Counted from the first letter of the stretch, positions 39,889 through 49,319 are shown. The stretch is 64,000 bases of DNA from Paraburkholderia tropica (GCF_914484835.1 NZ_CAJZAR010000039.1:124001-188000); one strand, 5' to 3'. Program-made: numbers and translations. Notes: generated from the sequence alone by a model not told the origin.

Positions 39889-41040
39889 TCACGACGACGC
39901 GGACAGAATCACCACGCGACCCGCGATGCGCGTGGCCTGCAAACGCAGCGTTTCGGCGAGCGTATCGAGCGCCTGCGCGGGCGCACCGATGGCGAAGTTG
40001 CCCGACACGCGCAGCGTCGCCGCGCGGCCACGCACGTAGATGAAGTGGCCTTTCCAGTAGCGGTTGAGCGCGGCAGCCACATCGGCGAGCGGTGCGTCGG
40101 TGAACACCATGCGTCCGCGCTGCCACGCGGTGGCCGAATACGCGTCGATGGCGGCGAGCGCGGGCGGGCGCACCGCATCGCCATACGCGACGCTCTGGCC
40201 CGCGCCGGCTTCCAGATCGCCCCACGCGTTGCGCACGTCCACGCGTCCTTGCGTGACCGTGACGACGGCATCGCCGCCGTGGCCGGTGCCGTCGCCGGGC
40301 AAGCTCGCCTGAAACGCGGTGCCGATGTCTACGACCTCGCCGTCGCCCGCGTGCACGACGAAGCGGCGCGCGTCGCCGTGCTTCACGTCGAAGGCGGCGC
40401 GGCCGCGCGCGAGCACGATGCGGCGCTCGTGCGCGTCGTAGCGGACGTCGATGGCCGAGTCGGCGTCGAGCTTCACGATGCTGCCGTCGTCGAGCGCGAA
40501 GGTGCGCACTTCGCCTGCCGATGTCGACAGATCGGGCGCATGCAGATACCACGCCGCGCCCACACCGAACGCCACGCAGAGCGAAGCGAAAGCGGCACGC
40601 GGCGGCGTGAATAGCGCGGCAAAGCTGAAGGCGAAACGCGCAGGCGGACGCGGACGCGCGGCGGGGCGTTCGATTGGGCGGTGATCGTTGCGGTTATCGT
40701 TGCGCCTGTCGGCGTGCTCGCTGTTGCGTTGATCGTTGCGCTGTTCATTGCGTTGATCGGCGCCAGCAGCACGTAATGGCGCGTGCTGCGCGGCGCGCAA
40801 CGCATCGGCGCCGCGCCATTGCGCGAGCGCGCCGTCGAAAGCCTCGCGATGCAGCGGCGAGCGAGCGCGCCAGCGCGCGAGACGCGCGTCGTCCTGCGTC
40901 GCGCGGCCCGCGTCGATCCGCACGACCCAGACGGCGGCCTCGGCGCGCACGCGGCGCGCATGCGCGGCCGCCCGCGCGTCGCTCGGGGTGTCGGCTGAAG
41001 AAGAAACGGACATGGCCGGTTGCGGGAATTCCTTAGTCAT
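39889..41040 (-). CDS. FecR-family anti-sigma factor/transmembrane sensor
   Basis: 383 residues from ATG at 41040, which overlaps the sigma-factor stop by eight bases. Residues ~22-90 form the cytoplasmic FecR N-domain (AAVWVVRIDAGRATQDDA, WRARSPLHREAFD). Residues ~95-122 are an unusual Arg/Asn/Asp-rich linker. One membrane helix (~148-166) follows, then the periplasmic FecR domain (FALDDGSIVKLDADSAIDV, VVDIGTAFQA) and a C-terminal STN-like part. It relays the receptor's signal to the ECF sigma factor at 41033. Confidence 0.92.
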   Translation of the reverse strand: MTKEFPQPAMSVSSSADTPSDARAAAHARRVRAEAAVWVVRIDAGRATQDDARLARWRARSPLHREAFDGALAQWRGADALRAAQHAPLRAAGADQRNEQRNDQRNSEHADRRNDNRNDHRPIERPAARPRPPARFAFSFAALFTPPRAAFASLCVAFGVGAAWYLHAPDLSTSAGEVRTFALDDGSIVKLDADSAIDVRYDAHERRIVLARGRAAFDVKHGDARRFVVHAGDGEVVDIGTAFQASLPGDGTGHGGDAVVTVTQGRVDVRNAWGDLEAGAGQSVAYGDAVRPPALAAIDAYSATAWQRGRMVFTDAPLADVAAALNRYWKGHFIYVRGRAATLRVSGNFAIGAPAQALDTLAETLRLQATRIAGRVVILSASS

Positions 41041-41587
41041 GGGCCGGCGGGGCGTCGTCGCCGTGCGCGCCGCGGTCGAACTCGACGAGACCCAGCAAGG
41101 CGCGCCGCAAATGCTTTTCGACCATGTTCTTGCTGATCTGCAGACGCTCGGCGATCGCTTCGTGCGAGAGCCCATGCACCTTGCGCAGCACGAACACCTC
41201 GCGGCAGCGCGCGGGCAGCGCGTTCACCGCGCTTTCGAGCGCGCGCGCCGTCTGCGTGGCCTCGGCGAGCTGGCTCGGATCGACGGGATCGATCGCCAGA
41301 TCGGCGAAGGCGTCATTATCGTCGTCGAGCGGCGTCACGTCGATGCGCGCGTGCGACCACGCGCGGCTTTCGCGAAAGCGGTCGATCATGAGGTTCTCGA
41401 TCACGCGCACGAAGAAGGCGCGCGGCTGCCGGACCTCGGCGGTGCCGGGCAGGGACGCCACCTTGACGAAGGCGTCGTGGACCAGGTCCGCCGCCGCTTC
41501 CGCCGACCGCATGCGGCGCGCGGCGAACGCGACGAGCGTCCGGTAATGCGCGGCGAAGGCGTGGGCGAGACTGGAAGACGGCTGCAC
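41033..41587 (-). CDS. FecI-type ECF sigma factor
   Basis: 184 residues. Region 2 covers ~10-75 (AADLVHDAFVKVA, PRAFFVRVIENLMIDRFR) and region 4 ~115-165 (LPARCREVFVLRKVHGLSHE, ISKNMVEKHLRRAL). It directs RNA polymerase to the receptor promoter when the siderophore is bound. It is the first gene of the operon, and a near-consensus Fur box lies 67 bases upstream, so iron starvation switches it on. Confidence 0.94.
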   Translation of the reverse strand: MQPSSSLAHAFAAHYRTLVAFAARRMRSAEAAADLVHDAFVKVASLPGTAEVRQPRAFFVRVIENLMIDRFRESRAWSHARIDVTPLDDDNDAFADLAIDPVDPSQLAEATQTARALESAVNALPARCREVFVLRKVHGLSHEAIAERLQISKNMVEKHLRRALLGLVEFDRGAHGDDAPPAHD

Positions 41588-41654
41588 GGATGGGTCTGCA
41601 CGGCACCAGTGCCGCGCGGGCGGCCGGTTTCATGTCACTTACGTTTAATTTACG

Positions 41655-41670
41655 AATGAGAATTATTATC
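41655..41670 (-). promoter_or_regulatory. Fur box
   Basis: AATGAGAATTATTATC matches 14 of 16 positions of AATGATAATCATTATC, the core of the Fur consensus. It lies just upstream of the fecI-like gene. Confidence 0.85.
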
Positions 41671-41743
41671 GTTTATTGGATTTGATGCAAGATGGTTGAG
41701 CAGGAAAGCTTCTGAAAGGGAAACGCCCGTCTCCGGTCAGCTG

Positions 41744-42658
41744 TCAGCCCTGCGCGCAGCCCCGCAGATGCGCCAGCGCCCGCGCGACCGCCAGCCGGTT
41801 CGCGCTGTCCGAGCGCCAGTACATCGAGACCGAGCCGATGCTTTCGAGCGTCATCGGCAGGATGCGCAGCGCCCCAAGCTGCGCGAAACGCTGCGCCGCG
41901 CGCCCGGAGGCGACGCCCAGCAGTTGCGTCTGATTGAGCAGGGCGACGTTGAGCATCGACGAATTCGACTCGATGCAATGCTGCGGCATGCCACGGCCTG
42001 CCGCGTCGAGTGCGGTTTCGAGCGCCTTGCGCACCGGCGTGCCGGCGGGCCAGACGATCCAGTTGCAGGCGAACAGATCGTCCCAGCCGAGCGTGCTTCG
42101 TTCGGCCAGCGGATGATCGAGGCCGCAGACGAAGGCAATGCGCTCGCGATACAGCAGCTCCGCGCTCAAGAGCGGATCGACGGCTTCGTTCGACGAGCGG
42201 CCCACCACGATGTCGAGTTCGCCGTGCAGCAGTTGCGGCATCATCAGGTTCATCGTGCTTTCCACGAGCCGGATCTGCGCGCGCGGCAGTTCCTTGACGA
42301 GCCGCGCGACCGCCGTGGGCACGGTGTCCGCCGCCGCCACGCCCGAGGTGCCGATCGCCACGAGGCCGCTGCCGCCTTCGCGCTGCGCGGCCATGTCGTC
42401 GCGCGCGTTGTCGAGCCGGCCGGTGATGCGCCGCGCGTGCTCCATGAGCGCCTCGCCATACGAGGTGGGGCGCAGCCCGCGCGCGTGCCGCTCGAACAGC
42501 GGCAGGCCGATATCTTCTTCCAGTTCCTTGAGCCACTTCGAGAGCGCCGGCTGCGTGGTGTTGAGCGCCGCGGCCGAGTGACTGAGGTTGCCGGTTTCGC
42601 CGACTTTCATCAGCAATTCGAGATGCCTCAGACGCAGCCGCTGGGTCCAGTCGCTCAT
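41744..42658 (-). CDS. LysR-family regulator of the gentisate cluster
   Basis: 304 residues. N-terminal winged helix (LRLRHLELLMKVGETGNLS, AALNTTQPALSKWLKELEED) and a C-terminal effector domain with the GalR/CbsR-like pattern (LDIVVGRSSNEAVDPLL). It is divergent from gentisate dioxygenase, with a 188-bp gap that holds a GTATAT/ATATAC inverted repeat. It is probably the activator of 3-hydroxybenzoate/gentisate catabolism; the inducer is inferred. Confidence 0.9.
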   Translation of the reverse strand: MSDWTQRLRLRHLELLMKVGETGNLSHSAAALNTTQPALSKWLKELEEDIGLPLFERHARGLRPTSYGEALMEHARRITGRLDNARDDMAAQREGGSGLVAIGTSGVAAADTVPTAVARLVKELPRAQIRLVESTMNLMMPQLLHGELDIVVGRSSNEAVDPLLSAELLYRERIAFVCGLDHPLAERSTLGWDDLFACNWIVWPAGTPVRKALETALDAAGRGMPQHCIESNSSMLNVALLNQTQLLGVASGRAAQRFAQLGALRILPMTLESIGSVSMYWRSDSANRLAVARALAHLRGCAQG

Positions 42659-42686
42659 TCGCCTGCCCTCGTGATCTGCATCAAGG

Positions 42687-42706
42687 TATATCCCGAACCA
42701 TATACA
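42687..42706. promoter_or_regulatory. Candidate LysR-binding inverted repeat
   Basis: GTATAT-N8-ATATAC contains a T-N11-A core as expected for LysR sites. It lies 29 bases from the regulator start and about 140 bases from the dioxygenase start, the usual asymmetric position of an activator site. Confidence 0.65.
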
Positions 42707-42846
42707 TGAGATGAATTGAGAATTTTACAGGCGATGTCTGCTGGGACACCATGCTCCAGATCACATTGTCCTGTGCCCGAAGCGCGCTTTGCGGTGTGAC
42801 GGCTGGCCTGATGGCCGGCGCGCTTCTCAAAAAACGGAGACCTCTC

Positions 42847-43893
42847 ATGTCCACGACTCAGTCCACATCCAATCGCGCTCAGTACTACGAACAGATCGCC
42901 CGCGAACGGCTCGCGCCGCTGTGGGAATCGCTGCATGCGCTGGTGGTGCCCGAGCCGAAGCCCAAGGCCGTGCCGGCCCTCTGGCAATACGCGCGCATCC
43001 GCGATCTGGTCATGGAAGCGGGTTCGGTGATCAGCGCCGCCGAGGCCGTGCGCCGCGTGCTCGTGATGGAAAATCCGGGCCTGCCCGGCAAGTCGGCGGT
43101 CGCGCCGAATCTCTATGCGGGTCTGCAACTGATCCTGCCGGGCGAGATCGCGCCGAGCCATCGGCACACGCAGTCGGCCATGCGCTTCATCGTGGAGGGC
43201 GAGGGTGCCTGGACCGCCGTGAACGGCGAGCGCACCACCATGCATCCGGGCGATTTCATCATCACGCCGTCGTGGACGTGGCACGACCACGGCAATCCGT
43301 CGATCGAGGCGGGCGGCGAGCCGGTGGTCTGGCTCGACGGTCTCGACATACCGCTCGTCGCGCACCTGGACGCCGGTTTCGCCGAGAACTACCCCGAAGC
43401 CACCCAGCCGATCTCGCGCGCCGAAGGCGACAGTTTCGCGCGCTACGGCAGCAACATGCTGCCCGTGCGCCACACGGTCAGCGACCCGACCTCGCCGGTG
43501 TTCAGCTACCCGTATGCGCGCAGCCGCGAAGCGCTCGACACGCTGTACCGCAACGGCGAACTCGACGCGTGGGACGGCGTGAAGCTGCGCTACGTGAACC
43601 CGGCCACGGGCGGCTGGCCGATGCCCACCCTCGCGACCTTCATGCAGTTCCTGCCGAAGGGATTCCGCGGCAAGACGTATCGCAGCACCGACGCCACCGT
43701 CTATTGCGTGGTCGAAGGCCAGGGCACGGCGCATGTCGGCGACGAAACCTTCACGCTCGCGCCGCACGACATCTTCGTGGCGCCTTCGTGGGTGCCGGTG
43801 CGACTCGACGCCGACGCGGACACCGTCCTCTTCAGCTACTCCGACCGCCCGGTCATGGCCGCACTCAATCTGCTGCGCGAATCGCGCATCTAA
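42847..43893 (+). CDS. nagI: Gentisate 1,2-dioxygenase
   Basis: 348 residues from ATG 42847. A bicupin: the first cupin carries the Fe(II) ligands His105, His107 ([12 protein letters not shown]) and His146 (TWHDHGN); the second ([16 protein letters not shown]) is non-metal. The length fits the family. It opens gentisate to maleylpyruvate with O2. An in-frame ATG 96 bases upstream gives an unlikely hydrophobic extension. It heads the operon 43-49 kb. Confidence 0.94.
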   Translation: MSTTQSTSNRAQYYEQIARERLAPLWESLHALVVPEPKPKAVPALWQYARIRDLVMEAGSVISAAEAVRRVLVMENPGLPGKSAVAPNLYAGLQLILPGEIAPSHRHTQSAMRFIVEGEGAWTAVNGERTTMHPGDFIITPSWTWHDHGNPSIEAGGEPVVWLDGLDIPLVAHLDAGFAENYPEATQPISRAEGDSFARYGSNMLPVRHTVSDPTSPVFSYPYARSREALDTLYRNGELDAWDGVKLRYVNPATGGWPMPTLATFMQFLPKGFRGKTYRSTDATVYCVVEGQGTAHVGDETFTLAPHDIFVAPSWVPVRLDADADTVLFSYSDRPVMAALNLLRESRI

Positions 43894-43937
43894 GCCGTAC
43901 TCCTGATTAATTTCACGTTCCGGATCTATCGACCGCT

Positions 43938-44636
43938 ATGGCCTTCATTTTCCCTCCCGAGCAACCTGTTGCCGTTCCCGTGGCCGGTTCGTCCGACCAG
44001 TTCGCCGTGCGCCGCGTGTACTGCGTCGGCCGCAATTACGCCGCGCATGCACGCGAAATGGGCTTCGATCCCGATCGCGAGCCGCCGTTCTTCTTCTGCA
44101 AGCCGGGCGACTCGATCGTGCCGGTCGCCTATGGCGAAACGCTCGACCTCGCGTATCCCGCGCAGACCGCGAATTACCACTACGAAGCGGAACTCGTCGC
44201 CGTGATCGGCAAGAGCGGCGAGGACATCGCCGTGGAAGACGCACTCGAATACGTCTGGGGTTATGCGGTCGGCCTCGACATGACGCGCCGCGACCTGCAG
44301 ATGAAGATGCGCGAAATGGGCCGTCCGTGGGAGATCGGCAAGGCTTTCGACCGCTCGGCGCCCATCGGTCCGATTCATCCCGCCAGCAAGGTCGGCCACT
44401 TCGGCGAGGCCGGTTTGTGGCTGACCGTCAACGGCGCGACGAAGCAGAAAAGCGACGTCTCGCATCTGATCTGGTCGGTGGCCGAAACCGTCGCGTATCT
44501 CTCGAAGTTCTTCCGCCTCGAACCGGGCGACGTGATTTTCACTGGCACGCCCGAAGGCGTGGGCCCGGTCGTGCGCGGCGACACCATCAAGGTCGGCGTC
44601 GAACGTCTGGGCGAGCTGACCGTGCGCGTGGTCTGA
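43938..44636 (+). CDS. nagK: Fumarylpyruvate hydrolase (FAH family)
   Basis: 232 residues. The fumarylacetoacetase-fold core is visible: YCVGRNYAAHAREMG, FFCKPGDSIV, the metal-binding Glu pair in NYHYEAELVAVIG, and FTGTPEGVGPVVRGD near the C-terminus. It hydrolyses fumarylpyruvate to fumarate and pyruvate, the last step of the gentisate route. It lies between the dioxygenase and the isomerase, as in nagIKL clusters. Confidence 0.93.
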   Translation: MAFIFPPEQPVAVPVAGSSDQFAVRRVYCVGRNYAAHAREMGFDPDREPPFFFCKPGDSIVPVAYGETLDLAYPAQTANYHYEAELVAVIGKSGEDIAVEDALEYVWGYAVGLDMTRRDLQMKMREMGRPWEIGKAFDRSAPIGPIHPASKVGHFGEAGLWLTVNGATKQKSDVSHLIWSVAETVAYLSKFFRLEPGDVIFTGTPEGVGPVVRGDTIKVGVERLGELTVRVV

Positions 44637-44653
44637 CCAGGAGGGCGACGACC

Positions 44654-45304
44654 GTGCAGCTCTACAGTTTCTTCAACAGTTCGACGTCCTGGCGTGTGCG
44701 CATCGCGCTGGCGCTCAAGGGCGTCGACTACGACACGTTGCCGGTGAATATCCGCGTCGGTGCGCATCGCAGCGAGCAGTACGTGGGCGAGGTCAATCCG
44801 TCCGCTGCGGTGCCCGCGCTCGTGGATGGCGCGATGCATCTGGGCCAGTCGCTCGCGATCATCGACTGGCTCGATTCGCACCATCCCGAACCGCGCCTCA
44901 TTCCCGGCGATGCGCCCCTGCGTGCGCGCGTGCTCGAACTGTCCTACCTGATCGCCTGCGACATGCATCCGGTCAACAACCTGCGCGTGCTGCGTTATCT
45001 GCAGGACGAGTTGCAGGCGTCGCCGCAACAGAAGGACGCGTGGTATCGCCACTGGATCGCCGAGGGCATGGCGGGCGTCGAGCGCCTGCTCGTTCGCGCC
45101 GCTGTGCAGCACGACGGCCCATGGTGCTTCGGCGCGCACCCGACGCTCGCCGACTGCTGCCTGATTCCGCAGATCGGCAACGCACAGCGCATGGGCTGCG
45201 ATCTTTCCCGCTATCCGCGCGCGCTCGCGATTTCTGCGCACGCGCAGCAGCACCCCGCATTCATTCAGGCTCAGCCGCAACGGCAGCCGGACTTCACGGC
45301 CTGA
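44654..45304 (+). CDS. nagL: Maleylpyruvate isomerase (zeta-class GST)
   Basis: 216 residues starting at GTG 44654, with AGGAGG nine bases upstream. The glutathione-site motif SSTSWRVR at residues 9-16 corresponds to the zeta-class SSCSWRVR with Thr in place of Cys. EVNPSAAVPAL and the helical C-terminal domain (HPTLADCCLIPQI) follow. It turns maleylpyruvate into fumarylpyruvate using glutathione. Position after nagK supports the name. Confidence 0.93.
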   Translation: MQLYSFFNSSTSWRVRIALALKGVDYDTLPVNIRVGAHRSEQYVGEVNPSAAVPALVDGAMHLGQSLAIIDWLDSHHPEPRLIPGDAPLRARVLELSYLIACDMHPVNNLRVLRYLQDELQASPQQKDAWYRHWIAEGMAGVERLLVRAAVQHDGPWCFGAHPTLADCCLIPQIGNAQRMGCDLSRYPRALAISAHAQQHPAFIQAQPQRQPDFTA

Positions 45305-45327
45305 GCCAGTTAGAGGAGACCTCGATC

Positions 45328-46536
45328 ATGAACACAACCCGTCAAACCGGACCGCGCGCCATCGTGGTGGGCGGCGGCATCGGCGGCCTCGCGGCGGCGC
45401 TCGCGCTCGCACGCCAGAACGTCCAGGTGCTGCTGCTCGAACAGGCCGAGAAGATCGGCGAAATCGGCGCGGGCATCCAGCTCGGCCCGAACGCCTTCAA
45501 CGCGCTCGATTCGCTGGGCGCGGGCGAGGCCTCGCGCAAACGCGCGGTCTACACCGACTGGCTCAATCTGATGGACGCCACCGACGCGAGCGAGATCGTG
45601 CGCGTCGAAACGGGCGCGCGCTTTCGCGAGCGCTTCGGCAATCCGTACGCGGTGATCCATCGCGCGGATATCCATTTGTCGGTGCTGGAGTCGGTGCAGC
45701 GCAATCCGCTGATCCAGTTCCGCACCAGCACGCAGGTGAAGTCGATCGAGCAGGACGAGCACGGCGTCACGCTGACCGACCAGCACGGCGAGCGTTATCA
45801 GGCCGACGCCGTGATCGGCTGCGACGGCGTGCGCTCGGTGATCCGCGCGACGCTCGTGGGCGACGCGCCGCGCGTGACCGGCCACGTGGTCTATCGCGCG
45901 GTCGTCGACGTCGAGAACATGCCCGAGGATCTGCAGATCAACGCGCCCGTGGTGTGGGCCGGGCCGCATTGCCACCTCGTGCACTACCCGCTGCGCGGCG
46001 GCAAGCAATACAACCTCGTCGTCACGTTCCACAGCCGCGACCAGGAGGAGTGGAGCGTGCGCGACGGCAGCAAGGAAGAAGTGCTCTCGTACTTCGAGGG
46101 CGTGCATCCGAAGCCGCGCCAGATGCTCGACCGTCCGACCTCGTGGCGGCGCTGGGCGACGGCCGACCGCGAGCCGATCGCGCGCTGGAGCTTCGGCCGC
46201 GTGACGCTGCTCGGCGATGCCGCGCATCCGATGACGCAGTACCTCGCGCAGGGCGCCTGCCAGGCGCTCGAAGACGCAGTCACGCTCGGCGCGGCCTATC
46301 GAGCCGCCGATGGCGACTTCGAAAAGGCCTTCGCGATCTACGAAAAGGCGCGGATCGCACGCACCGCGCGCGTCGTGCTGGGCGCGCGCGAAATGGGGCG
46401 CATCTATCACGCCAAGGGCGTGGAGCGTCTGGTGCGCAACGGGCTGTGGGCGGGCCGCACCCAGGACCAGTTCTACGACGCCATGCAGTGGCTCTACGGC
46501 TGGCGCGAGGAAACCTGCCTGCAAGGCGCGATCTAG
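45328..46536 (+). CDS. 3-Hydroxybenzoate 6-hydroxylase (FAD monooxygenase)
   Basis: 402 residues from ATG 45328 with GAGGAG upstream. FAD-binding VVGGGIGGLAAALAL at 13-27, the GAGIQLGPNAFNALD segment typical of MhbM/XlnD-type salicylate/3-hydroxybenzoate hydroxylases, the DG motif (VIGCDGVRSVIR) and GDAAHPMTQYLAQGACQ. With NAD(P)H and O2 it makes gentisate from 3-hydroxybenzoate, supplying the dioxygenase. A salicylate 5-hydroxylase of nag type would be multi-component, so 3-hydroxybenzoate is the likelier substrate. Confidence 0.88.
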   Translation: MNTTRQTGPRAIVVGGGIGGLAAALALARQNVQVLLLEQAEKIGEIGAGIQLGPNAFNALDSLGAGEASRKRAVYTDWLNLMDATDASEIVRVETGARFRERFGNPYAVIHRADIHLSVLESVQRNPLIQFRTSTQVKSIEQDEHGVTLTDQHGERYQADAVIGCDGVRSVIRATLVGDAPRVTGHVVYRAVVDVENMPEDLQINAPVVWAGPHCHLVHYPLRGGKQYNLVVTFHSRDQEEWSVRDGSKEEVLSYFEGVHPKPRQMLDRPTSWRRWATADREPIARWSFGRVTLLGDAAHPMTQYLAQGACQALEDAVTLGAAYRAADGDFEKAFAIYEKARIARTARVVLGAREMGRIYHAKGVERLVRNGLWAGRTQDQFYDAMQWLYGWREETCLQGAI

Positions 46537-46656
46537 CGCAGGCCGGTTCAGGGCAGTGCATCAGCGAGGCGGCGTGCCGGGCCGCTTCGCATCACATAAA
46601 GATCGTGTCGCGGCGCGACACGTTCAACACGGCTTTCGGTTTGGAGGAGACCCATC

Positions 46657-48015
46657 ATGGCAGCAACCCAGTCCGCCGTCGACGTGACGGCGTTCATCGA
46701 CCATCATCGCGTGTCGCCGTTTCAGGCGTTCATCGTGGTGTTGTGTTTTCTGATCGTCGCAATCGACGGCTTCGATACCGCGGCGATCGGCTTCATCGCC
46801 CCCGCGCTGCATACCGAATGGAATCTGCAACCGGCGCAGCTCGCGCCCGTGTTCGGCGCGGGCCTGGCCGGGCTCATGCTCGGCGCGCTGGTGTTCGGGC
46901 CGTTCGGCGACCGCGTGGGGCGCAAGCGTCTGCTGCTCGCCTGCGTGGCCGTGTTCGGCCTCGCGAGTCTCGCGTCGGCGTGGTCGCCTTCGCTCACCTG
47001 GCTGCTCGCGCTGCGCTTTCTGACCGGTCTCGGGCTCGGCGGCGCGATGCCGAATGCGATCACGCTCACGTCCGAGTACTGCCCGGCCGCGCGCCGCTCG
47101 TTTCTCGTCACGACGATGTTCTGCGGCTTCACGATCGGCTCGGCGCTCGGCGGTTTCGCGGCCGCCGCGCTGATCGATCTGGCCGGCTGGCGTTCGGTGC
47201 TGCTCACGGGCGGTATCGCGCCGCTCGCGCTGCTGCCCTTGCTCGCCTGGCAACTGCCTGAATCGGTGCGCTTTCTGGCCAGCCGCGGGAATCACGCGCC
47301 GCGCATCGCCCGCACGCTCGCCCGGATCGCGCCGGGCACCGATTTCACGGGCGTCGCGTTTCGCATCGCCGCGCCCACCACGGCGCTCGGCGGCTCGACC
47401 GTGCGCGGGCTGTTTCGCCCCGAGCTGCGGCGCGGCACGCTGTTCATGTGGCTCGCGTTCTTCATGAGCCTGCTCGTCATCTATCTGCTCTCTAGCTGGC
47501 TGCCGACGCTGCTGCGCAGCACGGGCGCGACGCTGCGCACGGCGGCGCTCGTCACCGCGATGTTCCAGGTGGGCGGCACGCTTGGCGCGATCGCGCTGGG
47601 CTGGCTGATGGACCGCATCAATCCGCACTACGTGCTCGGCGCGAGCTACGCGGCGGCGGGCGTGTTCACGGCGCTGATCGGCTCCTTCGCGGCCGAGCCG
47701 TGGGCCGCGGCGGTCGCGGTGTTCTGCGCGGGCTTTTGCGTGTCGGGCTCGCAGGTGGGCGCCAATGCGCTGTCCGCCGCCTATTACCCGACCGACTGCC
47801 GCGCGACCGGCGTGAGCTGGGCGAACGGCGTCGGCCGCCTGGGCTCGGTGCTCGGTTCGATGGCGGGCGGCGCGATGCTCTCGATGGGACTCTCGATGGC
47901 GGCGCTGTTCATGCTCGTCGGGATTCCGGCGGTGATCGCGGGCGCCTCCATGGTCGCAATGGGCCGCTGGCGCGCGCAGCAGGTTGTCGCCGCCGCGCCT
48001 GCGTTGCAGTCCTGA
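46657..48015 (+). CDS. Aromatic acid:H+ symporter (AAHS family MFS)
   Basis: 452 residues with twelve membrane helices. The family signature DGFDTAAIGFIAPAL lies in helix 1, and GPFGDRVGRKRLL lies in the loop 2-3; both are typical of PcaK/BenK/MhbT. GGAGGAG lies upstream. It most likely imports 3-hydroxybenzoate or gentisate for the preceding enzymes. Confidence 0.92.
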   Translation: MAATQSAVDVTAFIDHHRVSPFQAFIVVLCFLIVAIDGFDTAAIGFIAPALHTEWNLQPAQLAPVFGAGLAGLMLGALVFGPFGDRVGRKRLLLACVAVFGLASLASAWSPSLTWLLALRFLTGLGLGGAMPNAITLTSEYCPAARRSFLVTTMFCGFTIGSALGGFAAAALIDLAGWRSVLLTGGIAPLALLPLLAWQLPESVRFLASRGNHAPRIARTLARIAPGTDFTGVAFRIAAPTTALGGSTVRGLFRPELRRGTLFMWLAFFMSLLVIYLLSSWLPTLLRSTGATLRTAALVTAMFQVGGTLGAIALGWLMDRINPHYVLGASYAAAGVFTALIGSFAAEPWAAAVAVFCAGFCVSGSQVGANALSAAYYPTDCRATGVSWANGVGRLGSVLGSMAGGAMLSMGLSMAALFMLVGIPAVIAGASMVAMGRWRAQQVVAAAPALQS

Positions 48016-48170
48016 GCGGGAGGCCGCACCCGAGCGCCGACCGGCCAGTGCCAGTCCTGGCCATTTGTGCAGCATGCGCGGCGCGCGCAATGTCCGATCT
48101 GCGCGCCGCGGCTCTCTCTTTCCGGCGCACGCGCGCAAGACGCGTCGCCTCACCGTTTGGAAGATCCGAT

Positions 48171-49319
48171 ATGAAGAAGTTCGTTGCCGCCCTGTGCGCG
48201 GCAGGTTGCGGCGTGGCCGCGAGCGGCGCGAGTTACGCGCAAAGCAGCGTCACGCTGTACGGCATTGTCGATACCGGCGTGGAATACCTCACGCACGCGA
48301 ACCGCAACGGCGACAGCCTCGTGCGCGTGCCCGGCATCACGGGCGAAGCGCCCTCGCGCTGGGGCGTGCGGGTCCGCGAAGATCTGGGCGGCGGATGGGC
48401 GGTGCTGTCCACGCTCGAAAGCGGCTTTAACGTGCGCAGCGGCGATTCGGGGCAAGGCGGCCGCCTGTTCGGCCGCCAGGCCTGGGTCGGCGTGCAAGGT
48501 CCGCTCGGCACGCTCAGTTTCGGCCGCCAGTACACGATGACCTTCTGGGCCTTGTCCGATGCCGACGTGCTCGGCCCCGACATCTACGCGGGCACCGGCT
48601 CGTTCGACAACTACATCCCGAACGCGCGCAGCGACAACACGGTGGCCTGGAAAGGCACGTGGCAGGGCGTGACGGCGGGCGCGACCTGGTCGAGCGGACG
48701 GGATTCGGCGGGCACCGGCAATTCGCCCGGGCAGGGCACTTGCGCCGGATCGCTGCCCGGCAACTCGCGCGCCTGCCGGCAGACCTCGGCGATGCTGCGC
48801 TACGACGCGCCGGCGGGCTTCGGCGTCGCGGCGTCCTGGGACGAGCAGCGCGGCGGGCCGGGCGCGGCGGCCAATCTCTTCGCCGGTGGCGCGCCGATTC
48901 CGCTCACGCAGTCCGGCGACACCGACACGCGCCTGCAGCTCAACGGCTACGCGAAGTTCGGGCCGGTGAAGGTCGGCGGCGGCTGGCTCGGGCGGCGCGT
49001 GGACACGGTATCGCCGGCCGTGCCCGACGCGCGCACGAATCTCTACTATCTGAGCGCGGCGTGGCAAGTGCAGCCCGCGTGGCAGCTCGACGGCGGCGTC
49101 TATCGCATGCTCGACAGCGATCACGACACGCGCGGCACGCTGGTGGCGCTGCGCAGCACGTGGTTCCTGTCGACGCGCAGCGCGCTCTATCTGCAAGGCG
49201 GCTATCTCGTCAACAGCGCCCACGCGGCCTACACGCTGAGCCAGGGCGGCGCGGGATCGACGCCGGGCGCGGGCATGAACCAGCTCGGCGTGATGGCGGG
49301 GATCAAGCAGACGTTCTGA
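48171..49319 (+). CDS. Outer-membrane porin (trimeric, Burkholderia type)
   Basis: 382 residues from ATG 48171. A signal peptide ends GASYAQ-SSVTLYGIVDTGVEYL. The sequence RLFGRQAWVGVQGPLGTLSFGRQYT and the terminal GIKQTF are family features. There is an internal Cys pair (GTCAGSLPGNSRACRQ), unusual for porins and possibly a loop disulfide. It closes the 3-hydroxybenzoate operon and may be the outer-membrane entry for the aromatic acid. Confidence 0.92.
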   Translation: MKKFVAALCAAGCGVAASGASYAQSSVTLYGIVDTGVEYLTHANRNGDSLVRVPGITGEAPSRWGVRVREDLGGGWAVLSTLESGFNVRSGDSGQGGRLFGRQAWVGVQGPLGTLSFGRQYTMTFWALSDADVLGPDIYAGTGSFDNYIPNARSDNTVAWKGTWQGVTAGATWSSGRDSAGTGNSPGQGTCAGSLPGNSRACRQTSAMLRYDAPAGFGVAASWDEQRGGPGAAANLFAGGAPIPLTQSGDTDTRLQLNGYAKFGPVKVGGGWLGRRVDTVSPAVPDARTNLYYLSAAWQVQPAWQLDGGVYRMLDSDHDTRGTLVALRSTWFLSTRSALYLQGGYLVNSAHAAYTLSQGGAGSTPGAGMNQLGVMAGIKQTF

